Shown here: positions 15,962 through 25,351 of the stretch, piece by piece
How the letters are laid out: each line of letters starts with the position of its first letter
Numbering within the stretch: the first letter of the stretch is position 1
Source of the DNA: Clostridium_AM sp963780135
Lineage (GTDB): Bacteria; Bacillota; Clostridia; Clostridiales; Clostridiaceae
Length of the DNA stretch: 64,000 bases
Assembly: GCA_963780135.1 (NCBI GenBank)
Contig: CAWAAR010000001.1
Span: 124,001 to 188,000, forward strand
Direction: 5' to 3'
Notes under the pieces: generated by a model
The model's input: only the letters and a program-made list of their open reading frames with translations
Databases searched by the model: none
Told to the model about the DNA's origin: nothing
Translations under genes and position numbers: made by a program

Positions 15962-16963
15962 TCACATCTCTATAGACACTGCATGTGCAACACTAGGTAT
16001 GCTTTCTTTTTGTTGATAGGACATGGGGGACATAAGTGCTCCTGTTGCAACTATTAATACTCTCTTTAGTTCTCCTCTTAACATACGATTTAAAAAATGT
16101 CCATAAGTTACTACCGCAGAACATCCACAACCGCTTCCACCTGAAAAAACAGGCTGATCTTCTTTATATATCATTTTTCCACAATCAGTAAAAATACTTG
16201 GTGGAATTTCTAATCCATCTTTCTTTAATAAATCACTGGCAATTTTATGACCTAATTTTCCCAAATCACCAGTAGCAATGACATCATAATAGGAGGGCTT
16301 AATGTTAAAATCCCTAAAATGTGCTTCAATAGTATTAACTGCAGCTGGAGCCATAGCTGCTCCCATATTAAAGGGATCAGAAATACCCATATCAACTACC
16401 TTTCCTATAGTTGCAGCAGTAACTCTAGGTCCTGTACCTTGATGTCCAATCACTGCTGCACCTGCTCCAGTGACAGTCCACTGAGCTGTAGGTGGTTTTT
16501 GACTTCCATATTCAGTTGGATATCTAAATTGCTTTTCCGCTGATCCATTATGGCTAGATGTACCCGCCACTACATATTGTGCTGCCTTGCTTTCTACTAT
16601 AAGAGAAGCTAATGCTAATCCTTCCATAGAGCTAGAGCAAGCACCAAAAACACCTAAATAAGGTATGCCTAGAGTACGGGCAGTAAAACTGCTGGTAGTT
16701 ATTTGATTCATTAAATCTCCACTTACAAAAAACTGTATTGAATCTTTTTTAATTTTAGATTTACTAATTGCTAATTCACAAGCTTCCTCTAATAATTTTT
16801 TCTCTGCTTTTTCAAAACTATCCTGTCCTAGCCAAATATCCTCATGAAGAATATCAAAATCCTCGGCTAGAGCTCCATGGGCTTCAAAAGGTCCTCCTAT
16901 AGCAGCTGAAGCTAATATAACTGGTTTAGATTTAAAAATCCATGATTGATGACCTTTAATCAT
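15962..16963 (-). CDS. spoVAD: stage V sporulation protein AD
   Basis: This 333-aa protein has a thiolase-like fold and is the soluble DPA-binding component of the SpoVA complex on the spore inner membrane. Family landmarks are GGPFEAHGALAEDFD near residue 22, GVFGACSSSMEGLALAS at about 105, and the C-terminal FSGGSGCGCSAVVTYGH. The start codon follows immediately after the spoVAC stop, with AGGTGGG as ribosome site, so the two genes are coupled. Confidence 0.95.
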   Translation of the reverse strand: MIKGHQSWIFKSKPVILASAAIGGPFEAHGALAEDFDILHEDIWLGQDSFEKAEKKLLEEACELAISKSKIKKDSIQFFVSGDLMNQITTSSFTARTLGIPYLGVFGACSSSMEGLALASLIVESKAAQYVVAGTSSHNGSAEKQFRYPTEYGSQKPPTAQWTVTGAGAAVIGHQGTGPRVTAATIGKVVDMGISDPFNMGAAMAPAAVNTIEAHFRDFNIKPSYYDVIATGDLGKLGHKIASDLLKKDGLEIPPSIFTDCGKMIYKEDQPVFSGGSGCGCSAVVTYGHFLNRMLRGELKRVLIVATGALMSPMSYQQKESIPSVAHAVSIEM

Positions 16964-17443
16964 TTATATCCCACCTAACCATTTAAGCGTAATTTTTATA
17001 ATACTAATTACAAAGGCTGCAAAAACTCCAAAAGTGATTACTGGCCCTGCTATTTTAAACATGTTTCCGCCAACACCTAACACATAACCTTCACTCCTAT
17101 GCTCAATAGCACTAGAGGCAATAGTATTAGCAAAACCTGTAACTGGAATAGCAGTTCCTGCTCCAGCCCATTGAGCAATATGATCATAAACTCCAAAGCC
17201 AGTAAGTAATACAGATATTATAATTAAAACTGCTGAAGTAGGATTTCCTGCAGTAGCTTCACTAAAATGCAAATACTTTATAAATATATACTGCAATATC
17301 TGACCAATTGTACATATAATTCCACCTGAGATAAATGCTCTAACTGAATTACGAAAAACACATCTTTTAGGTTCCACTGTCTTAGCAAAAGTTTGGTATT
17401 CTTTCTGTGCAGGTGTTAACTTTTTATCTTTCTTACTGGACAC
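16964..17443 (-). CDS. spoVAC: stage V sporulation protein AC
   Basis: This 159-aa protein has a charged N-terminus and about four transmembrane segments; GTAIPVTGFANTIASSA is the SpoVAC signature. SpoVAC is a mechanosensitive-type channel subunit for DPA movement. The longest frame starts at a GTG at 17452, but AGAAGG lies 8 bp before the next in-frame GTG at 17443, which I prefer (MSSKKDKKLTP). The gene begins within a few bases of the DUF421 stop. Confidence 0.93.
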   Translation of the reverse strand: MSSKKDKKLTPAQKEYQTFAKTVEPKRCVFRNSVRAFISGGIICTIGQILQYIFIKYLHFSEATAGNPTSAVLIIISVLLTGFGVYDHIAQWAGAGTAIPVTGFANTIASSAIEHRSEGYVLGVGGNMFKIAGPVITFGVFAAFVISIIKITLKWLGGI

Positions 17444-17455
17444 TTTCTTCACCTT

Positions 17456-18316
17456 CTAACGTAATAAATAAGGTTCTAGCTTTCCCATAATTTTTTCAAG
17501 TCTATTAGCATAGTTTAGATACATAGCCCTGGCTTTTTGGTTTTCCGTTTCCAAAGAAAAATTAGTTAAATCCGCTTGACTTTTTTCTAAATTTGCATAA
17601 ATCAATTCTTTAACGTTGCATTGCGGCAATTTTACGCTATCATCAAAAATATCTATGTATAACTCACCACTACAATTTACTTGACCAATAAAGACATTTT
17701 CTAAAGATACGCCCATATTTTCAAGTTGTTCATTAAGCCATCCTTGATTTAACCCTAAATTGCTTAAAGATTCATTAATTATATTTCCATCTAAAATCAC
17801 AGTTTGAGGTGCTGTTTGTGGAGAAACCTTAATTCCTAAATCATGAGCAGTAATAGGTTTTTTATCCGACTTTAAAATCACATTCATATCTCCTGTGGAC
17901 TCCATTACAGCAAATTCAACATCTGCTAAGTTAAATACATTTTTTGAACGAAGCCCTCTTAACATATCTTCTGCTGAAAGTCTTAAATCTGTTAAATTTT
18001 CTTCCATAACTTTTCCATCTTTTATTAAAACTGTTTCTTTCCCATTGATTAAATCATATATGAATTTACTTTTCATAGATATATAATCTAATATGATGGG
18101 AAATAAAATCCAAACTGCCAAAGTTATGATTCCAAATACCCAATTTGAAATAGCATTTACTGAAACTAAAGAAATTAAAATAGCAATTACAGCATAATTT
18201 ATGAGTTTAAATGGTGTGATTTTTGCTGAGTAATTTTTTGTCATAATTCTTACTATAATTAAAGTTAAAAAAAATAATCCTACAGATCTTAATAATACCA
18301 ATATCCATGTACTCAT
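17456..18316 (-). CDS. DUF421 (YetF-like) membrane protein
   Basis: This 286-aa protein has three N-terminal transmembrane segments (about residues 5-22, 38-58, 60-78), followed by the cytosolic DUF421 domain (KFIYDLINGKETVLIKDGKV, then LRSKNVFNLADVEFAVME). A C-terminal helical region of about 60 residues resembles DUF1657-like sequence (SLETENQKARAMYLNYANRLEKIMGKLEPYL). DUF421 genes belong to accessory spoVA operons, such as the mobile spoVA2 operon linked to spore heat resistance in Bacillus. GGAGG precedes the ATG by 10 bp. Confidence 0.88.
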   Translation of the reverse strand: MSTWILVLLRSVGLFFLTLIIVRIMTKNYSAKITPFKLINYAVIAILISLVSVNAISNWVFGIITLAVWILFPIILDYISMKSKFIYDLINGKETVLIKDGKVMEENLTDLRLSAEDMLRGLRSKNVFNLADVEFAVMESTGDMNVILKSDKKPITAHDLGIKVSPQTAPQTVILDGNIINESLSNLGLNQGWLNEQLENMGVSLENVFIGQVNCSGELYIDIFDDSVKLPQCNVKELIYANLEKSQADLTNFSLETENQKARAMYLNYANRLEKIMGKLEPYLLR

Positions 18317-18334
18317 GTATTTATTGCCTCCAAC

Positions 18335-18540
18335 TTAATTACTTTTGTATTGAGGTTCTTCCAATTCTATGGCTTTCATTCTTTTTGCAAACCTTGAACG
18401 ATTTCATCAATACTCTTTAATGCTTCTTTGTATACAGCTTTAACATTTTTATCCTGTGCTTGCAGTGAATAAATTCTTAAAGTTCCTTCTGTCCCTTTTA
18501 AACTACATATTGTCTGTTTTAATTTTGAAGCAACGGTCAA
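18335..18540 (-). pseudogene. DUF1657 gene with a -1 frameshift
   Basis: GGAGG followed 9 bp later by TTG (18540) opens a 54-codon frame (TVASKLKQTICSLKGTEG...) that stops at 18376. The expected DUF1657 ending, RMKAIELEEPQYKSN, continues in the next frame to the stop at 18335. Adding one A to the A5 run in the codons for LQK restores a 68-residue protein. It is the first gene of the spoVA operon. The shift could be a real mutation, a slippery phase-variable run, or a base-calling error. Confidence 0.8.
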
Positions 18541-18647
18541 TATGTTCTACCTCCTTTGTTGGATAAAAATTATTCTTGTTGTTATTTTTACAAATATTTT
18601 CGTTTTTATTCTTGAAACTTAGTTTTATTTTTAATATTTCTACACAT

Positions 18648-18691
18648 AAAAAAATAAGCCAGAAGTATTTTTACTCCTAGCTTACTTTTTT
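18648..18691 (-). terminator. terminator of the lactate operon
   Basis: On the minus strand a roughly 16-bp imperfect stem (AAGTAAGCTAGGAGTA with TACTTCTGGCTTATTT) ends in TTTTTTT, immediately after the ldh stop at 18700. Confidence 0.85.
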
Positions 18692-18699
18692 TAATCTAC

Positions 18700-20117
18700 T
18701 TATTCACAAACTTTACCTGGATTTAATATATTTTTAGGATCAAAGGCTAATTTAATATTTCTCATAAGTTCTATATAGTCATCTCCATATTGTTCAAACA
18801 TATAGCTCTTTTTGGCAAAACCTATTCCGTGTTCTCCAGATACTAACCCATGTAATTCTACAGATTTTTTATACATGCATTCAAATACTTCTTTTAGTTT
18901 CTTTTCCCATTCTTCCTTAGATAAATCATCTTTTAATGCATATACATGTAAATTTCCATCTCCTGCATGTCCAAAACTTCTTATTCTTATATTAAACTCT
19001 TTTTGAAGTTCATCTGTATATTTTACAAACTCTGCTACTTTATTTCTTGGAACAACAACATCACATTCATCCATTTCTGTAGTAGATGCTTTAACTGCTT
19101 CAAGGAATGCTCCTCTTGCTGACCATACAGCTTCTTTTCTTTCATCTGTATCTGAAATATATACATCTAATGCGCCTTCTGCTAGACAAATATTTGCAAC
19201 TTTTTCATAATCTTTTTCTATATCTTCATTACTATTTCCATCAAAACTTAAAAGCAAATATGCATCTGATGAATTATCAGGGAACTTCTTTCCTAAAAAC
19301 TCTTCTGCTGCAAGGATAACTTCTCTTTGCATAAATTCTATAGCTGTTGGTATAGACTTTGATTTTATGATCTTTGGCACTGTATTTATTGCCATTTCAA
19401 ATTAGGGAATGGTATAAGTAAGCTTATAACTTTTTTTGGCAAAGGAACTAATTTAAGTATAGCTTTTGTGATAATTCCTAACGTTCCTTCTGAACCGCAG
19501 ATTAAATCTTTTATACTATATCCTGAACTATTCTTAACTACTTTTCCACCTACTTCTAATACTTTTCCATGTTGGAAGAACTACTTCCAAGTCCTCTTAC
19601 ATAATCTCTTGTAACCCCATATTTAACTGCTCTCATTCCACCAGCATTAGTGTTTATGTTTCCACCTATAGTTGCTGATTTTTCACCTGGATCTGGTGGG
19701 TAAAATAAATCATGTTCTTCTACATATTTAGCTATTTCCATTAAAAGCACTCCTGGCTCTAATGTAAGTGTTAAATTTTCTTCATCTATTTCAACTATTT
19801 TGTTCATTTTTGTTAAATTTATCATTATTCCGCCATAAATCGGAACAGATGCCCCAACTAAGACCAGTTCCTGATCCTCTAGCTACTACTGGAATATTAT
19901 TTTCATAAGCATAATTCATTATTTTTGAAACTTCTTCTGTAGTTAAAACCTCTACTACAGTTTCAGGCATTTTGCTTATACCACCTAATTCATCATGGCT
20001 GAAATCTTCACTTATATCTTCTCCTATAAAAACTCTTTCTTCACCCAATAAATCTCTTAAAAACTTTATATCTTTTCCTTCTAATTTTTTATATTCTTTA
20101 TTACATAAACATTCCAT
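18700..20117 (-). pseudogene. lctD: FAD-linked lactate dehydrogenase (LctD/GlcD-like), multiple frameshifts
   Basis: The pieces together encode a GlcD-type D-lactate/glycolate oxidase. The N-terminus has the FAD-binding ARGSGTGL, a middle piece has LTLEPGVLLMEIAKYV and PDPGEKSATIGGNINTNAGG, and the C-terminal piece has FGHAGDGNLH and SGEHGIGFAKK. At least four single-base changes break the frame: an extra base near 19860 (after GTGL), two extra bases near 19587 and 19569, and one missing base near 19397. All fragments still read well, so the damage is recent or artefactual. GGAGG is spaced for the ATG at 20117. In Acetobacterium the homologue works with EtfAB to oxidise lactate by electron confurcation. 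Confidence 0.88.
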
Positions 20118-20198
20118 CTTAACTACCTCCAAATTCATTATTAATGAATAATTAATTCTTAACTATTAAAGCTTTACAATATATTTAAAGTTCAATTC

Positions 20199-21393
20199 TT
20201 AAACATTTCCTTCTTTTACGTCATTTATAAGCTTTGGTATTATTTCATAAATGTCTCCTACTATTCCATAATGAGCTACATTAAATATAGAAGCCTTTGG
20301 ATCTTTGTTTATAGCAAATTATACAATCTGAATTATTCATTCCTGCTGCAAATTGTACTGCTCCAGAAATTCCTAAAGTAACTATAAGCTTTGGCTTAAC
20401 AGTTCTTCCACTTAATCCTATTTGCTTTCTAGCATCTGCCCAACCTGCTTCTATAAGTGGTCTTGTTACTGCTATTTGTGCTCCAATTAAACTTGCAAAT
20501 TCCTTTACCATTTCCATGTCTTTTTCTGCTTTTAATCCTCTTCCAACTGCTACTATTACCTCTGCATCAGATATGCTTTCTTCTATTTCCTTTCTTGTAA
20601 CTTTTAGTACATTTATATTAGAAGATAATTCTTCCTTAGGTATATTACAGGCAACAATTTCTCCAGTTTTTTCTTCGCTTCGCTCTGGTGCATTCATAAC
20701 CTTATATCTTACTGTAGCAAGTTGTGGTCTATGATTTGGATTTATTATTTGTGCCATTATATTTCCACCAAAAGCTGGTCTTATCTGTACTAAATCTGTA
20801 TTCTCTTTCATATCAAGTATTGTACAATCTGCTGTAAGACCTGTTCTAAATCTAGCTGCTATTCTTGGTGCTAAGGATCTTCCTACTGTAGTTGCACCTA
20901 CTAGCAAAGTTGAAGGTTTCATATTATTTATAAAATCTTCCATAGCCTTAGTATAAGGTTCTATTCTAAAATCCTTTAGCTCTTCATTATCATATACGAA
21001 TACTTTGTCCACTCCATAATGTAGTATTTCTTCTGCCTTTTTTTTTATATCGTGTCCTACAAATACTGCATATACAGGATGGTTTATTTTTGCTGCTAAT
21101 TCTTTAGCTTTTCCAATAAGTTCATAAGTTACTGGATGAATATCACCTTCTACATGATCCACATAAACAGCTACACCCTTCCAAAGACTTTTATCTATAG
21201 CTTCTACTTCCTCTTCCACAAATTCCATAACTCCTGCAGGTCCTTTTTTAACACAAAGCTTACACATTTTACAACCTGCATTTATTTCTACTTTCCCATC
21301 TTTTTCTTCTAAAGCTCCAAAGGGACATACATTTAATAATTCTTCTATGATTGAAGGAGTTAATTTCTCCTGATTTACTAATAATTTACCCAT
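20199..21393 (-). pseudogene. etfA: electron transfer flavoprotein alpha subunit with N-terminal ferredoxin-like domain, +1 frameshift
   Basis: The first 363 codons encode an LctC-type EtfA. Four cysteines at residues 23, 41, 44 and 47 suggest a 4Fe-4S cluster domain, then the EtfA N-domain follows, and the FAD site GLSGRTVKP...LGISGAVQF is at about 320-350. One extra T in the codons after SDCII shifts the frame, giving an early stop at 20281. In the restored frame the protein ends normally (FNVAHYGIVGDIYEIIPKLIN) at 20199. EtfAB passes electrons between lactate dehydrogenase, NAD and ferredoxin. The lost tail includes FAD-contact residues, so the enzyme is probably inactive as written. Confidence 0.88.
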
Positions 21394-21478
21394 AACTTGT
21401 TCCTCCTTAATTTTACCTTAAAACAATTTATTTTTTGCTATATTAATTCTAATAATTATCTATTTAATATTGTAAAAA

Positions 21479-22268
21479 TTATAGAAATTTCATTTTCTTA
21501 AGCTTTGATCCTAATTTAGCTGATAGTTCTTCTCCTGTACCTTTCCACATTTCTTTATCTGTATTTACTTCTGGTGGGAATATTCTTTCTACTTGAGTTG
21601 GTGAACCATTTAATCCATATTTATTTTCATTTTTATCTTCAAAATCTTTCAAACTTAACATTTTAACTTCTCTATCCTTAGTTTCTAATTTCTTTCTTAT
21701 AAGATGGAAGCCTTGGTTGGAATATATCCTTTTCTACAGTTAAAAGACATGGGAATTTAACTTCTGCCACTTCTACAGTATTTGGCATATCCATTTCTAC
21801 TACTATTGATTTTTCTTTAAGCTCTTCTATTTTTATTACATTAGCTATATGTGGCATTCCTAAGTATTCTGCCATTTCTGGTCCTACTTGGGCAGTATCT
21901 CCATCTGTAGTTTGTTTTCCGCAAAGTATTAAATCTACCTTTCCCATACTTTTAACACCTTGGGATATAGTGTAAGATGTAGCTAAAACATCTGCTCCAG
22001 CAAATTTTCTATCTGAAAGAAGAACTCCTTCATCTGCTCCCATCATATAAGCTTCTTTTATAACTTCTGCTGCTTGTGGTGGTCCCATGCTTATGACTTT
22101 TACAGTTCCACCTACTTTTGCCTTTATTTTTAATGCTGTTTCCAAAGCATATAAATCATATGGATTCATTTTCGAATCTACACCATCTCTTTTTAATACT
22201 CCTGTTACTGGATCTACTTCTACTTTTGAAGTACCTGGTACTTGTTTTATACATACTAATATTTCCAT
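21479..22268 (-). pseudogene. etfB: electron transfer flavoprotein beta subunit, +1 frameshift
   Basis: The N-terminal 196 residues carry EtfB landmarks (ILVCIKQVPGT, RDGVDSKMNPYDLYALE, CGKQTTDGDTAQVGPEMAEYLG). An extra A in the A-rich stretch after PSYKK shifts the frame and stops the protein near 21678. The C-terminus continues in another frame (MLSLKDFEDKNENKYGLNGSPTQVERIF) to 21479. GGAGG with 8-bp spacing selects the ATG at 22268 over one at 22283. The gene precedes etfA and ldh, the lctBCD order. Confidence 0.88.
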
Positions 22269-22318
22269 TTGAAATACCTCCATAAAATTTTATTATTTAC
22301 CTCTTAATTAAAAATAAA

Positions 22319-23593
22319 TTATCTAACTATAACTGACACTCCATCTGGTATTACTGCAACTTTTGCATCCTTTCCCTTTAATTCATAAGCCCTCGTAAGT
22401 GCTTCTTCAAAAGTATAGGCATGTTCCATATGCATGCTTTTTATCATTTCAGAATCACACATATCAGTAACTAATATAACAGTAAACTTATCAAGCATTC
22501 TAGCTAATATCTGAAACTCCCATTGATCTGGAGCCGTCTTATTTCTTGGTACCTTTTCTATTCTGTCTAAAAGTTCCCTAGGACTTTTAGCATGGGCTAA
22601 ATTGTCATAAAAGGATTGTCCACCATGCCCATCATTACAGGCGGAAACCATAATTATTACTCCACCCTCCCTGCAAGTGGCTTCTGCTGCAGTCATGCCT
22701 TTTACTGATTGATATATATTCTGATCTAAAGGATATCCTCCATTAGTTGAAATTGCTATATCTGCATCTACTTTATCTACTTTAGAAAGGTCTAATACAA
22801 ATTTACATCCTTCTTCATGAGCAAACTTGCTGTGACCTGCAAAAGCATTAATTACTTTCTTTTCACTATCTATAACCACATTTAATATAAAAGCTAATTT
22901 TGCCTTTTCAGCAGCATAAAGCATGTCTTTATGTATTGGATTACCATTAAGTATTCCTGTTCTAGCAAAATCACTGGATATAAACTCAGAACAATGATTT
23001 GCCATAACAGTTTCTGCTGATGCAATACCTGGAAGTACACTCTTTCTACCTCCAGAAAATCCTGCAAAGAAATGTGCTTCTATAAATCCTTCAGCTATTA
23101 AAAGTTCTGTTTCCATAGCTACTTTGTTTAATATAAGTTCTCCGCCTGAAGGTAAAGTTCCAACTTTAACTAAGCTATCTTTATTTGTGGATTCATGTAT
23201 TACTATTTCTTCATTTTTAACTATTTCTTCACCAAATTTATTTATTAATTCTTCATTAGTAGTTGCTCTATGGAAGCCTGTAGCAATAAGTATTTTTATA
23301 TTGATATTAGGATTTACTTTTCTAATCCTTCTTAAAAGTATAGGCATTGTAATCTTACTTGGCACTGGTCTTGTATGATCACTAGTTATAATAACCATAT
23401 TGTTTTTGTTTTTAACTAATTCTTCTAGACTTTCACATTCTATAGGATTATTTAAAGCTTTTTCTACTATTTCCTCCTGTGATAAATCCGTTTTATAATC
23501 TGATGCCTTAGATTCTAAAATTCCAGCTAAATTTTTATCTTCTACTTCAATTTCTAACATTTGTCTGTGATAAGGTATTTTTATCTTTGCCAT
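22319..23593 (-). CDS. larA: nickel-dependent lactate racemase family protein
   Basis: At 424 aa this is the full LarA length. It shows TSDHTRPVPS near residue 70, HESTNKDS, and FFAGFSGGRKSVLPGIA near residue 180, where LarA carries the lysine that bears the nickel-pincer cofactor. LarA interconverts D- and L-lactate. It is the only intact enzyme gene of this lactate locus and corresponds to lctF of Acetobacterium. No larB, larC or larE cofactor genes are in the window. The family also contains racemases and epimerases for other 2-hydroxyacids, so substrate is inferred from the neighbours. Confidence 0.9.
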   Translation of the reverse strand: MAKIKIPYHRQMLEIEVEDKNLAGILESKASDYKTDLSQEEIVEKALNNPIECESLEELVKNKNNMVIITSDHTRPVPSKITMPILLRRIRKVNPNINIKILIATGFHRATTNEELINKFGEEIVKNEEIVIHESTNKDSLVKVGTLPSGGELILNKVAMETELLIAEGFIEAHFFAGFSGGRKSVLPGIASAETVMANHCSEFISSDFARTGILNGNPIHKDMLYAAEKAKLAFILNVVIDSEKKVINAFAGHSKFAHEEGCKFVLDLSKVDKVDADIAISTNGGYPLDQNIYQSVKGMTAAEATCREGGVIIMVSACNDGHGGQSFYDNLAHAKSPRELLDRIEKVPRNKTAPDQWEFQILARMLDKFTVILVTDMCDSEMIKSMHMEHAYTFEEALTRAYELKGKDAKVAVIPDGVSVIVR

Positions 23594-23683
23594 TATAGTA
23601 TATCCTCCTTAATATTTTTGAATAATTTTGTCTAGCTGATACTATACATAAAATTCATCCATCTATCAATGAATCTTACTTAG

Positions 23684-23694
23684 TGGTCGTGTTA
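23684..23694. promoter_or_regulatory. degenerate FadR-type operator half-site near larA
   Basis: TGGTCGTGTTA resembles the full sites TGGTCGTACCA (complement of 23986-23996) but has a poor second half. It lies about 90 bp upstream of the larA start. Confidence 0.35.
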
Positions 23695-23750
23695 AATTAG
23701 GTAGCCATCAGACAAAATTTACTTGATATTATAATTTTACAACTTCATTT

Positions 23751-23942
23751 TTAAAAGCTAAATACAGCACCTCTAAAATAAGCTATAACTCCCAAAACGA
23801 TTACATATACTATACAGAATTTAAATGTTGCATTTAGTATTTTGCCTTTTGCACCCATAAGCCTTGAGGCTACTGCTATACTTTGTGGTGAAATCATAAG
23901 TCAAAGTATTGCTATTAGTGCAATAAAAAATAGTAACTACCA
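23751..23942 (-). pseudogene. C-terminal relic of an L-lactate permease
   Basis: On the minus strand, after an in-frame TGA, the sequence reads LMISPQSIAVASRLMGAKGK and continues through a hydrophobic tail to a stop at 23753-23751. ISPQSIAVA near the end of a hydrophobic protein is characteristic of LctP/LldP lactate permeases. Only about 60 codons remain; upstream of them the frame has stops and the rest of the roughly 500-residue gene is absent. It sits between larA and the FadR-type regulator, where a permease gene belongs. Confidence 0.75.
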
Positions 23943-23985
23943 ATTCAATTTATCCACTCAAGAATAAATTGGTAATATGGTACTA

Positions 23986-23996
23986 TGGTACGACCA
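23986..23996. promoter_or_regulatory. FadR/LldR-type operator, first copy
   Basis: TGGTACGACCA fits the palindromic TGGT-N3-ACCA pattern recognised by lactate and pyruvate regulators of the FadR family. The likely binder is the regulator encoded at 24567-25262. Confidence 0.6.
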
Positions 23997-24300
23997 CTTA
24001 ATAAGTAAACTTTACCACAATATTCTCAATATTTCTATAATTGTTATTTCATTAACACTGCCTACTCAAAGCATCAAGTTCATGTAAACGTTGTCCAGTT
24101 AATGATTTCATCAACATTTTTACATTAAAAATAATTAAATTATTTTTAATTATTTTCTAAAAAGCGAAAATAGAGTTATTTATTTAACGTTACTAATCAA
24201 ACAATCTTCCTTCAATTTATCCTTAGCAAATTATAATTTTGAGGGAATTATCTATAGGATAAATTATATTTTTGTACCACACCTTTAACCATTGGTAGTA

Positions 24301-24311
24301 TGGTATGACCA
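24301..24311. promoter_or_regulatory. FadR/LldR-type operator, second copy
   Basis: TGGTATGACCA is the same palindrome as at 23986-23996 with one base changed in the centre. It lies in the second copy of the 80-bp repeat. Confidence 0.6.
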
Positions 24312-24507
24312 GTTATTGATCTAATATTACCACAATGTTTTATTCATTTCTATGATTGTTATTTAATTAACATTAAGTTTAAAATTTCCATTTATCCACT
24401 TAAACATTCATTTACTAGTGTTACTAATCCATATTAATATTTAAAAAAACTCTAAATTTTCTTTAATTCATTGATTTTTCAGAATTATAGTTATTATATT
24501 AACAATT

Positions 24508-24548
24508 AAAAAAATAGTCCCAAAAGCTATTTTTTTACTTCTGAGACT
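24508..24548 (-). terminator. terminator of the FadR-type regulator gene
   Basis: On the minus strand AGTCTCAGAAG pairs with CTTTTGGGACT (two G-U pairs) and is followed by ATTTTTTT. It lies about 20 bp past the stop codon. Confidence 0.85.
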
Positions 24549-24566
24549 AACTTTTTCAAAAACACT

Positions 24567-25262
24567 TTATTTATTAATAATATATTCATTAGCAAAATCT
24601 AAATGTTTTTTCATTGCTGCTGCTGCTGCTAAAGAATCATGTTTTTTTAAAGCTTCATAAACATCTTCATGCTGTTTAGAAAGAATTTCCACATTTTTTT
24701 CATCTTTAAGTATTTCTTTTCTAGCATCTTTAATAAAAGAATCTATTAAAGATGATACTGCATTTAACATGCTTAACACTAAAAAATTCTTAGATGCTTT
24801 AGCAATTTCATAATGAAATCCTTTATCTATTTTCACACTTATATTTTCATCTTTAGAACCTTTTAATGCATTTACCAAATTTTTCATGTCCTCTAATTCT
24901 TCGTCACTTACTCTTTCTGCTGCTAGAGCTGCAGTTTCAACTTCCATAATTTTTCTTAATTCTATTATTTCTCTAGGATCACTTTCCTGAAGCATAAACA
25001 TCATAGATAAAGGTTCGAATAAGCTATTTTCAAAGCTCTCTCTGATATAATTACCTTCTCCCTGTCTACATTCCACTAATCCTATAATTTGAAGTGCTCT
25101 CAATGCCTCTCTTATAGATGTTCTACTTACTTGAAGGTGCTCAACTAAATCTCTTTCAGAAGGCAGTTTATCTCCCTTTTTCAAAGTTCCATCTATAATC
25201 ATATTTTTAATTTGTTCTATTACTTGTTCATAAACCTTTGTGTTTTTTATTGGGCTAAACAT
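24567..25262 (-). CDS. lctA: FadR-family (GntR, FCD domain) regulator of the lactate locus
   Basis: This 231-aa protein has an N-terminal winged helix (GDKLPSERDLVEHLQVSRTSIREALRAL, residues about 31-58) and an all-helical FCD ligand domain (IIELRKIMEVETAALAAERVSDEE, then HYEIAKASKN). It is upstream of the lactate genes, and two TGGT-N3-ACCA palindromes lie between, matching the operator type of LldR/PdhR-like members. I infer lactate-responsive repression. The TTG one codon upstream is not needed; GGAGGG is spaced for the ATG at 25262. The gene name follows the Acetobacterium lct order. Confidence 0.88.
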   Translation of the reverse strand: MFSPIKNTKVYEQVIEQIKNMIIDGTLKKGDKLPSERDLVEHLQVSRTSIREALRALQIIGLVECRQGEGNYIRESFENSLFEPLSMMFMLQESDPREIIELRKIMEVETAALAAERVSDEELEDMKNLVNALKGSKDENISVKIDKGFHYEIAKASKNFLVLSMLNAVSSLIDSFIKDARKEILKDEKNVEILSKQHEDVYEALKKHDSLAAAAAMKKHLDFANEYIINK

Positions 25263-25351
25263 CAAATCAACCCTCCTTATCCGTTACATTAACTGTATTG
25301 CTAAAAGTTACTGAATTTTCATAATTTAATCAATTTAGAAGCAGATGTTGT

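Larger units (their letters stand above)
23979..24371. repeat. diverged direct repeats carrying FadR-type operators
   Basis: The interval about 23979-24058 and the interval about 24292-24371 are homologous over roughly 80 bp: ACTATGGTACGACCA aligns with AGTATGGTATGACCA, then TTACCACAAT and TTTCTATNATTGTTATTT are shared. They lie about 315 bp apart in a 560-bp stretch without genes. They look like two copies of one regulatory region left after the permease gene was deleted. Confidence 0.6.
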
